A DNA stretch of 64,000 bases from the NCBI RefSeq assembly GCF_050948215.1, contig NC_135158.1:11021822-11085821 (forward strand). The letters are read 5' to 3'. Every line of letters starts with the position of its first letter. Within the stretch, counting starts at the first letter, position 1. A program made the position numbers and the translations under genes. This document shows positions 35,453 to 45,800 of the stretch, piece by piece. The notes beneath the pieces are model-generated. The model worked only from the letters and a program-made list of their open reading frames with translations. It was not told the origin of the DNA and searched no databases. Source of the stretch: Halictus rubicundus (Eukaryota > Arthropoda > Insecta > Hymenoptera > Halictidae).

Positions 35453-35865
35453 ATCTCCGACAAATTTATCAAACGAACACCATGATCGTTACAAGGTATC
35501 AGATATGCTCGACTCTTCTTCACAGTTCTGATCAATTGGACTTTACAGAAAATTTCAATATTCCCTCACGCTTTAAGAGAATTTCTACTACTTGTGAAAC
35601 TTACTTTATTTTAGTAATAGTCTTAGGATAGCGTACTTGTCGAAAATATAATACTTGTAATCTCCGACAAATTTATCGAACGAACACCATGATCGTTACA
35701 AGGTATCAGATATGCTCGACTCTTCTTGACAGTTCTGATCAATTGGACTTTACAGAAAATTTCAATATTCCCTCACGCTTTAAGAGAATTTCTACTACTT
35801 GTGAAACTTACTTTATTTTAGTAATAGTCCTAGGATAGCGTACTTGTCGAAAATATAATACTTGT
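35453..35865. repeat. Very recent tandem duplication, 2 x 207 bp
   Basis: Units at 35453-35659 and 35660-35865 both start ATCTCCGACAAATTTATC. I count three differences between them (CAAACG/CGAACG, TTCTTCACAG/TTCTTGACAG, GTCTTA/GTCCTA). Non-coding, with no transposon ends. Near identity implies a young duplication or an assembly artefact. Confidence 0.96.
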
Positions 35866-36766
35866 TAAAATTGTCTGCAAACGTTTGATAAATACAATCG
35901 TCCGTATAAAACACTTGCGATAAGAAATCGTAATTTCCTACTTGATAATACTCGAGAGAAACCCGTTACAGCCATCAAGCGTCAAATAATTTCAAATCGC
36001 AGTAGGACTTATCTTAACGTCGTTCCAGCTCGTTTATCTTCGAATCCAGGTTAATTTGTCAGTTAAAAAACTGTCGAGGCGTTGCGATGACGCAGACGAT
36101 TCGCCCCGGTGCAATCTCCTCGGCGCACTTTCTCATTTTACTTGGCAAGATTAGCGGTCAATTTTCCCGGTCCCGGAATCGTCTGCTCATCCCCGTTTTC
36201 TCGGCCTTCGTTATTCTTCCTTGTAGTGCTTCGTCGCCACTCCGGGGCAACTGTTGTTTTTCCGCCGTGGATCTTTAGTTTTAATTACTACGGGTATCCT
36301 GACGTTTATTGCTGTTTCTTGTGGCACTTGTCGAGCCTAGGGGTGATTCTGGCCAGAGTTTCTGGAGGCTGCCACGGGGGTTTGGCGAGCCTTAGGGTGG
36401 GCTCGAAGTTGTCCGGAGATGAATTTCCGAAACTAGACAGCTTGCGAAATGAACTTCTTCCAGAAGAAGACGAGAAAGGGGCCCCTGTGGACGACATTAT
36501 TTTTTATGAACGTTGTCGCGACCGTACCTGACATATCTCTACACTACGCGAAAGGCTGTCTCGAGCACACGGAGCAGCCGCGTCTGCTCTTTAATTTGAC
36601 CGCGAAAGGAATCTTTTTAAAATTACTCTACCCTCGTGCCATTCTCGTATCATTTTCACTCGCCTCTCACTGCTTCGTAGAAATCGTATCGCACGGTATT
36701 TCCTCCGATGAACAAAAGTCATAAACTCGGAGCGTAAGATCTCGAAAATCTTATATTGTGATACAT
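35866..36766. other. Non-coding stretch with a possible minus-strand exon
   Basis: No gene established. Between 36087 and 36531 both strands are open. The minus-strand frame at 36306-36497 is Ser/Pro-rich and follows a CCACAG acceptor-like site at about 36485. See findings. Confidence 0.35.
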
Positions 36767-36956
36767 AGACTGCAGGTGTTTATGCACAAAATTTCCTTGG
36801 ATCACTTGTAAAAAGTAGGAACTAATTTCCTTCCATTCTTCAGTAACTTTAAGAAACTGAAAACTATGCATCGACATGCTTAAATTCTTTTAATCTTATT
36901 TCAAATTTCACCTGCCAATTTTTATCATAACATGCATAAAATCCGCTGTGTGGTGA
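36767..36956. mobile_element. Short MITE-like element with dispersed-motif ends
   Basis: The left end TAGACTGCAGGTGTTTATGCA (36767) is the inverse of the right-hand TGCATAAAATCCGCTGTGTG (ending near 36952), with several mismatches. This about 185-bp unit is non-coding and gives an origin for the dispersed ATCCGCAGTCTA word. No clear target duplication, so exact edges are uncertain. Confidence 0.5.
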
Positions 36957-36962
36957 ACTATA

Positions 36963-37243
36963 CAGGCTGTCCCAAAAATTTTGAATTTCCTTGAAAGAGG
37001 CAATTGGAGGAAATTATTTCTGAACGCGAAGGAACGTTTGACGTTATTCAACATTTTCGAGGACAGGTGGAAAGTTCAAAGAGCGTGAACGTCAAACGAG
37101 GTTTGTATTTTCTCTCCATCGCTGGTTAAATGGTTTAAGTGGCTCGATACATTCTCGGATCGAGTATATCGTCGAATCCACTTGCTTGAAAGTACTCGAT
37201 ATATTGTGCTCGCCGACCACGGACCTATAATTGGCTCACCCTG
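36963..37243. mobile_element. Possible MITE with CAGGSTG ends
   Basis: CAGGCTGTCCCAAAAATT at the left and, in complement, CAGGGTGAGCCAATTATA at the right form weak inverted ends 281 bp apart. TA precedes the left end; the right flank does not match. Words of the CAGGGTG type commonly terminate small hymenopteran DNA elements. Tentative. Confidence 0.3.
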
Positions 37244-39517
37244 CAATAAAGTTTCGTGCGAGACCAGCTTAGATATCTTACGAACGACCCGTCAGTGATA
37301 TAGTGACGATAACCCTCGATACCTATCCCTTGTTCGAGGTCCTTCTCACCCACTTACTCTGATTTACTACTTGAACGCGCAAAACGTGAGTCTGCTAACG
37401 GTTGCTCCTCGTAGTAAACTGGCGTCAAAGAAAACGTGTTTGCTCCGTTGTTACGTTTCGCAGAAGCATAATTGTATCGTTGCATTGAAACCTCACACGC
37501 TCTTCTGAGATAGTCGCAAAAAGATCCTAAGATCATCCATTTTTGCTTTTCTCCCAAAATCAACGAATTATATTTCGTTTATAACGTTATCACGAAAATA
37601 CATGTTTCATTAAGTGCTTTATATACAAAGAAATGTATATGAATTGATTGTACATGTAAAACGATATTAAATATGCAAATTTACAATGACGTGTGTATGA
37701 AATCTGCAATATTCAATGAAAATTTAATATCTTTAAAATGAAATTCTGGATGCGATGAAAATTTCATTTCGATTGCAAAACAGATATGCAGACTTACAAA
37801 TTTGATTTTATATTAATTTTAGTGAGCATTCGTCAAAAATGTGTGCGCTGTTCGTTACTTTTAACGTTCAATACCTCTGGCGAAATAATAAACGAACAAA
37901 AATTTAGATGATTTTGTAAAACATAGTAATTAGAGGGAAACATCCGTTGAAATCACTGACAGCACTCGCTGTGCCGTAGCTTTGTGCTACGTCAGTCGGT
38001 GTTAAGAACGAAGGAGTAAAGCGCAGATGGTCAGCAGAAACACGAAAGTTTCAAACAATAAGGATACACCTTGGACTTCACATCTCGTTTAGTTCAGAAG
38101 TTCAGATCTAGTTCAATGGACGTCTGTTCTAAGTACTCCTCAAATACTGCAGCGTCCTGTCGACCATTAACCCAGTTTTGAGACCATTTCGACACAATTT
38201 TAACGAATCAACAGAAAATGAAAAATTGATAAATATATTATTTAACTAACGCCACTTGAGAAACCAATAACAGAACTAACATCTTTGATTTAAGAATCTT
38301 CTTCAGCGATTTTAGAAATCTTTTGAAACTGAGTGCTCTATATATAAAAATCATGTTCGTAATTGCAGTTGCCTTTATTTTATAGCTTTTCCACACGAAG
38401 TTACAGGAGTTGAAAGATCGATAATTTTTCGGTCGCAATCCGGTGTCCCCTTAATTTCGTGGAGTAACGCGTAACAGATAATGGCGCAGCGTTCGCGCAT
38501 TGAACTTCCAGCGAGAACTGGCAACAAGTTCGTGCGAAATTGGTGTCTGGGCCCGGCCGCCGCGGGAAATAATGCTTGTATTTAGTAAAAGCACGAGCTT
38601 AGGTCGAACTAATAAAAATACAAGAAGAACGGATTACCTTTTCGTAGCCGCAACAACTAATCACGGCTTAGCGTTCGGATAGCAGGGCCCTCTCTCCTCT
38701 CTCTCTCCTCTCTCTCTCTCTTCTCCCTTTCAATCCTCGTGCGCTCGCTCGCTCACCCTTTTCCACCTCGGTTCGTTGGTTCGCTCAGTTTTACACCGCT
38801 TCAGGCCTCTGAGTATGCTTTACGCCTTGCATCCTAGATGATGAATGAGGGATTAATTCCAACGCGGCTGCACCCGCAGCAAGAACTTCACGATAAATTT
38901 AAAGTTTCTTTAAAACAATAAGTTCCGCCGGCAGAGAACCGAGTCGATACGGGGAAACCGTCATCTTTCATAATCGATTATTAACGAACGCAGCGCTGTT
39001 GAAAGAGGGAAAGTTTTCTACTCGCAAGGCCGGCCTATGTACGTACATAAATGTACGTTGCGTTGCCGGTGATGGACGAGCACCAGGTGCGGCCAGACCC
39101 ATACTTAAGTCTTGTTCGATTAATCGATTGCGCCCAGAAATAGCCCGCTATGAAGATGGTAAGGTATGATGACCGCAATGCCACCGGCGCTACTCGCTTC
39201 TACTCTCTTTGATATTTATTCCCGTACCTGATGCCCGTGTCGCTCTTTCATCAAAACCAGTGTAACAACAATGTTGCCGTTCTCTGTGCTTCTCGCGAGT
39301 GTTCGGATACTTCCATGTTCCCACACAAAATTCTAATCGAACCTCTCTATTTGGAAAATGCTTGTTTTTACCGTACACTGGCATGCAAGTACGACGCGCA
39401 GTAATTAAAACTGGACGGAAATTAATTTTCTAAATACAGACAAGGTTTCTTCAGGTCCTCTTGTGCCTCATCAGAGCTTTGTGAATTCGAAATATATAAC
39501 TTAAGAACTTACCGAAA
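37244..39517. other. Non-coding stretch, no supported gene
   Basis: AT-rich at 37.5-38.4 kb, then GC-richer. No gene recognised. At 39155 an ATGAAGATG|GTAAGG donor-like string occurs on the plus strand, without further support. The (CT)n tract is listed separately. Confidence 0.45.
38689..38730. repeat. Imperfect (CT)n tract
   Basis: CT dinucleotides interrupted by CCT triplets, followed by further pyrimidine-rich DNA. Simple repeat. Confidence 0.85.
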
Positions 39518-39521
39518 TATA

Positions 39522-39874
39522 CAGGGTGGTTGGTAACTGGTGGTACAAGCGGAAAGGGGGTGATTCTACGCGAAAAAAGAAGTCGAAAATATAGAATAAA
39601 ATGTTTTCATGCGAAGCTTCGTTTTCGAGAAAATCGAGTTTGAAAATGCAGCAAGTACGCATGCTATTCGATAGGAATTGTCTGCTGCGTCTGATCATGA
39701 CCTACCAATTCTACTTCCTGCGCATACTAAAGCACGCGAACCCGACGGATCTTTAAATTCGATTTTCTCGAAAACAAAACCTCAAACGAAAAATTTGTAT
39801 TCTATATTTTCGACTTCTTTTTTCGCGTAGAATCACCCCCTTTCCGCTTGTACCACCAGTTACCAACCACCCTG
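39522..39874. mobile_element. Foldback MITE, family C copy 1, 77-bp perfect inverted ends
   Basis: A 353-bp element whose first 77 bases (starting CAGGGTGGTTGGTAACTGG) are the exact reverse complement of its last 77, with weaker inverted pairing continuing inward to about 140 bp. Flanked by TATA on both sides (39518-39521 and 39875-39878), so the target duplication is TATA or TA. No coding capacity. A diverged copy at 54216-54575 shares the ends and the central TCTGATCATGACCTACC block. Perfect arms imply recent insertion or gene conversion. Confidence 0.93.
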
Positions 39875-39878
39875 TATA

Positions 39879-41627
39879 ACTTAATAACTTTGCACGGATA
39901 TTAGAAACATGCTTCCATTAAAATGGCAACCTGTTCATATTTCTTCTCCTGTATGTTGGGTATAACATAGAATTGGTATAAGTGTGGTTTTGTAATTTTC
40001 ATTTTACATTCTATATCTTCATTCCAAATTGAATAATGTTCCGATCTATTAGCTTGTTCACAGAATCGTTCAATGTTTACGCGTTTGAAATATAATAACC
40101 TAATTGCGCGCACGGTATCAATGCCGGTTGATCACTTAAACGATGAATTGGGCACAGTTTGTTAACGAAACGTTGTTTAGAGTTAGTTTGCTCTATCGAT
40201 TGTTTCTGTCACTACAATGTTACCGCGTTGTACACACTTAAATGCAATCGACTATGTCGGTGATTTCATCGGGTTAAAGCCACTAGGTCGCTGCAGTAAT
40301 GAAATTCATTTGCTGCCGTAAACGTGGAGAAAAGTTGGAATGAAACTGAAAAATGTTTTACGCATTAATCTTCTTACATATACGCAAGAATGCGAACTCA
40401 TTATCTCATATTTAACAATGGGAGAATATTTTTCAAGAATTTAATTTTCTGCTGAACGAGGAAAGTTAAATAACGTTTATATAGCAAGAGAAAATAGTTT
40501 TCTAAAGTCATAGTTCACTAAAGTTAAAAATATACAGAGAAGGAAATATTCACTTATTTTCAATTGAGGCACCAGAGAAAATTAATCCCACGCTTTTACG
40601 TTACATCCAATACTCTACATATTTATATCTACAAATTTACATTAATTTACAATTGATTTCAATACATTTTTCACGAGACATGACTTGTTCTCTAAAACGT
40701 GTTCTTCTTAATTTAATTAATTCAATTAGCCAAAGTGTCAATAAAACAGCTAATGTGGTTACAAAAATTTCTCAAGCGTACATGCCATTCACGATTGAAG
40801 GCCTCGTGCCAATAGTAAATACATCAGTGACCAATCTCTCGCAATTACTTTCCAATAAAGCTTAACCGAAATCGCGAAAGAATCGATTTCCACGCCTAAT
40901 CGAAATAAATGAAATCTCGAGAGGTCGGCGGGCCGTTGGAAAGTGTCCAGAAAATCGAGAAAATAATTACAGAATAGCATCGATCTGATCGGATCACGGA
41001 TATTAGAAGCGGCGGAGAGCGAGTCGCGCTCGCAAATCGAATCGCGTTAGTCGCATCTATTATTTCTCTTCTCTCCTCAGCGGCGTCCAATCGGATTCCA
41101 ACGCGACAACGACAGCTCGATTCGATTCTCATTGGTCGAAACGGGGCACGATACCGAGAACAGGAGGCGAACCGGGGAATCCCAATTCCCTGAAAGATCG
41201 CATTGTAATCTTCGGCTAAAGCAACGGGGTGGAACAACAATTACGGATTGTATACGATCGGCGAAGAGGGTGATTCCCGGGTGGAAATGCGGAGATAGAT
41301 TGCCACGGACGGGTCTACACCGAGCCTGACCATATATACGTATGCACGCATTATCGCCCGTGTTGGAAGCTACCGTAGTACGTGTTTGCGTGTAAATCAA
41401 TTGTCGTAGTAACCGCAAATCCACGCGCCACAGCGTGACGCGCGAAGGTGCCGTCGCCGTCGCCGTCGCCGTCGACGTCGACGTTGGCGTCGCGTTGCAC
41501 GATGCACAGTGCGCCACGAGCTTCGAAAAATTCATCGAAAACAATGCACAGGATCGTTGCAAAAGTCTTGACACGTTATTAACACATGGTGTTATTCCTG
41601 TCACGGTGGGATTGTACAAATTGTATA
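39879..41627. other. Non-coding stretch with a strong 3' splice-like site
   Basis: AT-rich to about 40.9 kb, then GC-richer. A pyrimidine-rich TATTTCTCTTCTCTCCTCAG ends at 41080 on the plus strand and is followed by an open frame of about 45 codons. No protein family is recognised. No other gene seen. Confidence 0.4.
41451..41493. repeat. (CCGTCG)n-type trinucleotide tract
   Basis: Repeats of GTCGCC grading into GTCGAC and GTTGGC. Creates an artificial Thr-Ala/Ser-Thr frame on the minus strand and Val-Ala/Val-Asp on the plus strand. Confidence 0.9.
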
Positions 41628-41629
41628 TA

Positions 41630-42850
41630 TTAGGGGGGCCCATAAGTAATCAATTATTTTGAAATCTAAAACAAACTTTGTAGTAAATTCTGTTTGCCAT
41701 CTTTCCTGCAAATTTTCGATCCCCCTCTTACAGAAATCCCGGGTTCGTGAAGCAAAATATGACTCAAGGTGCCTCCTTACATCTCCTACAGAAGCGAATG
41801 TTTTATTTCTTAAATAATGCTCAAGAGATCTGAAAAGATGATAGTCAGAGGTAGCAATATTCAGTGAGTACAGGGGGTGCGGTAAAACTTCCCATTGCAA
41901 TTCTTTAATTTTTTCCTGAGTGAGTTTCGCTGTACGGAGCCGGGCATTGTCAATATGCAGTATTACACCTTTTCTGTGGGCTAAAGATGCCCTCTTTTTC
42001 AATAGTTCTGAATACAGCCGTTGTAATTGCTAACAATACTACTCAGCAGTAACTGTTTCTCCAGGTTACAACAACTCAAAGTGAATTATGCCACGACAGT
42101 CCCACCAAATGCACAGTAACACCTTTCTAAGTGATAACCTAGGTTTAGGGGTTGATATTGCGGTTTGATTTGCAGAAAGCCATTGCTTGGAACGCTTTAT
42201 GTTATCATAAAGAATCCATTTTTCATTTCCGGTAACGATTCTGCTAAGAAATGGATCTCTACGAAATCTGGATAGCAATGAAGTGCAAATTGATCGACGA
42301 ATATTCTTCTTGGTCTCAGATAATTGATGCGGTACACATATTCCTTGCCTATATGTCTTTCCCATTTCGTGTAGGTGCCTTTGTATAGTTGACCGAGTGG
42401 ACCCAAGGCTTCTCGATAATTCTTGTATACTTAATTTTGGATCAGCTTCCACTAGAGATTTTAGGGTGTCATCATCAAATGCAACTGATCGTCCACTTCG
42501 AGGCCTGTCAGAGAGATCATAATCACGAGCAGCAATCTTCTGAACCAACGTCAACACTTGTTGACCTTCAATACATCTCCATAAACATCGCAAATTTTCT
42601 TTGTTGTTACCGTTGCATTAAATCACGCATGAAAATGAAAAAGTATGCAATGACGAATATGATCCCCGAATGGACGGCGCCATTTTATTACAGGGTTGTA
42701 AAAAATAAATATACTGTTTAAAATATTTTTGACACAGGCTGCTTTACCGAAAACTCTAAAAGAATACGTGTTTCCTCTTCAACGATCGGTACAGAACTAA
42801 AGGCAAAACAAATTGTTTGCAAATAGTTGGTTACTTATGGGTACCCCCAA
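41630..42850 (-). mobile_element. mariner element, copy 2 (inverted relative to copy 1)
   Basis: A 1221-bp element whose ends match those of the 11439 copy (TTAGGGGGGCCCATAAGTAA on one side, and in complement TTGGGGGTACCCATAAGTAA on the other). A TA flanks the low-coordinate end (41628-41629). The other flank reads TC, so one half of the duplication has mutated. The element is on the minus strand and its transposase is heavily disrupted. Confidence 0.95.
41690..42680 (-). pseudogene. mariner transposase, multiply broken copy
   Basis: Same family as the 11622 transposase and very similar where aligned. On the minus strand, reading from 42680 downward, it has a stop after HFHA and a TGA after KVNKC. 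A one-base shift near 42550 precedes the GDYDL segment (here ARDYDL). A TAA follows FELL at 42066, with two further stops within the next 15 codons. The C-terminal half reopens at 42002 and keeps the DNAR-type motif (IDNARLRTAKL), the ATSDYHLF catalytic segment and a C-terminus ending near IENLQERWQ. The first catalytic region reads TGNEKW, so the first aspartate is replaced by Asn. Non-functional. Confidence 0.94.
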
Positions 42851-45800
42851 TCCGTATAATACCATTATAAAGAGTATACCATCAGCTGTTTTTCGACAGC
42901 AAGTTTAGGTTATTCTCATAGCGTTTTCACTATAAAAATAATTGTTGAATATGAGCGTAAATCGTAATGATATTAATCCCGCTCCCTTCAAAAGCACGCA
43001 ACAAGTACACGAAGATCTCACACCGTCCGAAATCATCGTGAAACGATGATAGTTCGCGAAATTTAGACTCGGCGAATGTGATCTATCGGACAGACCAAGG
43101 TCTGGCGACGAGAACAAGAGGAACACTGGAACAGGCGGCCCCTCGCCGAGGAAAAGAGATGGGAAACCTAATGGAATTTTCCGGAAAGTGGGAAAAGAAG
43201 GCTAAAGGGCTTACTTTCATCACGCTTTATATCTAACGAATTAAAGATCGATCGTTCGAACCTCCTGGGGTCACCGAGACGGATTTATTTAGATTAGGAA
43301 GGAGATCTTATCCTTCTGTTCGGATGGTCGGGAAGTCTTCTGGTATTTTAACACCTATTATTGTCAGTAGATAAAAATAAATGCAAAATATTGTTAATCA
43401 ATTGTAAGAAGTGCAAGTTAGATGGAAAATGTGTTTCTTCTTTCAATCATCTCAATAAGTAACATATAATGTAACAATACTCTTAAATTCTTCTAATAGC
43501 TTGCAGTCTTCTTGTTCATCCATTTTGCCATAAACGCATAAAATCCGCAGCCTAATTATCAGCGATAAGCAAGGTATTTAAGATACTCGAATTACTTATT
43601 ATCGAACAGCTCACACGATTTAACTTTAATTTATAATTACACAAAACCAGTGAACGTGTGTTTGCATTGTGAATAAAATAAGCATTGAGAATTATTTTGA
43701 ACGTGACAAGTATCTCAATGGAGATTCATTATGAAATGTTCCATTGGAGGAAAGAATTGATCTCGCGTGACAAAAATGATAAACATTTCGGAGACCTATC
43801 CTTTATGCTCGCGGTCCATTGTCCACACCTTTCAACTTTCATGCGTTTCGCGCGACGCGGGGGGTTTGTTAATCGTTCCTAAATAAATTTCGTCGAACAA
43901 CAACGTTCCCGAATAATTAACTGTCCGACGAAGTTTTAATCATCAGTCCGGTATTTTCCGCGGCGCGCGAGAACACTTTTTTCTCCGTAATATATAGTTA
44001 AAATTCAGAACATTTTCCGAACTCGACGTTTTAAACGGTACCTGGGATACATATGGAACGCTAGAGGCTGGGCACTGTTGAGTGACACGCGACATAACTT
44101 GCAATTTGGTAACTGCAGGTGCTCCGGTCACGCTAAACCGCAGTTTAATTACTATACCCGCGTGAATTGGCTCGCTGGCGCTACTGTCACGCGCAACGGT
44201 GTGCAAATTGATCTCGGCAGCCCTCTCTGCATTGACCTCCGTGGTTTGGCCTGGCTGAGCTCACCTTGATCGAAATCACTGAAAAGTCCTTGCCCCGTGT
44301 TCCATTTAAGAGGGACATCGACGCCGTTGTCGAGATTTTAAGGCTCCCCCGAACCGAACGCCTAGTCCCCCGATCAAGTATAGCGACTCTGCAAGCGCCG
44401 TCGGCCAGCAAACGATGGAGTCCTTGTTTGTCAAATGTCAGCGAATGAGATACGGACCCGGATTGATCCCACTTGAGTCCTAACGATTGGATTTGTCCAC
44501 CCCCGACTAACAGATGACACAGATGGAAGACACTATTAATCCTCGCACACTGCGCAGGAAATTGTTACGTCAACCCTGGATGGTCCGAGGAGAGCGCTTT
44601 CAAACCATCATTTACAAAATATTGAAGATATTGCTACTTTTATCACCTAAAGTAGTTTTATCAAATTATTTAGCAAAAATTTCATTAGTTTCTGAAATAT
44701 GTGTAGAAGAAAGTATCACAGGATTTTGTTAATAGTTAAAATTTCTATCGAGAGACTATAGGTCCTCTTTCTCACACCCTGTAGATCGACAAGGTGCACT
44801 GATTCATAAAATCGATGTAATCATCAATTTAATTTCATAATACCCCTTTCATTTTGAGAACATAATGTTATACAAGGTACATGTATCCATTTAACGGTCG
44901 AATTCTACGCAACAGGTATAAATTGTATTGAACACGCAGATTACTTCCCGAAGGCGTGTAATACACTAAATTTACCGTGAAGTTAATTGGTAATAGTGCA
45001 GAGTAGCGCGTAATTACAATATCTATGCACCAAATAACTTACACATTGTTACTTCTCCGTATAAAATTGAGTATTTGAATGATCATGTACAGAATTGATT
45101 AGGATGATTGTGATCTAACAATTGCGATTTGTTGAATAGTATTTATAAATGTTTTGATAAATATTGTATATATTTCTACTATTGTAAAAATTTATGTTTA
45201 GAAACTGTACGGGTTCATGAAAACGTTGATAAAGTAGTGAACGTGTTAATTGGGAAATGTGGCTCAATTGTAAAATTTTTATTTCCTCGCGTTGGAGATT
45301 GTTCTCCAGTAACACTACGTGAGAACCGAACTTTCAGTAACAGAAATCAAGTTGCCCTAGAACGTAGGAATCGGGCCGGAAAAGTTGTAAGACTTTTTGA
45401 AGGAAGTCCGAAAGCGAGGTAAAATTGTTTATGTCCGGGAATGCGCGAAGCCCCGTGAGAGTTCAACAATAACTTTCCATCTATCTGGCAATAAACGTGA
45501 AACTGCGGTCCCTGACACGTGAAACTTCGTGATAAATGATAGATCTATGGACAGTGCCCCATATTACGCATAAACGACAGCTTCTACGTTATTGAAAAAG
45601 TCAAGTATCTTTGCTGTTAAATTATGGAAATTATCACATAGTCTTCGCTTTGCACTCTATAAGCAATTAAACTCCGCAATAAGATATTGCAGATTGTATC
45701 ATAAAATGTGTATCCCATAATATTCGACAGAATTGAAAGACATTTACCTATTAAACTTTTTCTATTTATTATTCTAAAAGGAACATTCGTGAAATTTCTG

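Noticed and set aside
41077..41643. 188-codon minus-strand frame
   Set aside because: Begins inside the mariner end and runs through the GTCGCC repeat; no family resemblance.
44776..44790. ACCCTGTAGATC, matching the start of miR-10
   Set aside because: Match stops after 12 bases and no hairpin partner is nearby. CACCCTGTA is also a common DNA-transposon end, a better explanation.
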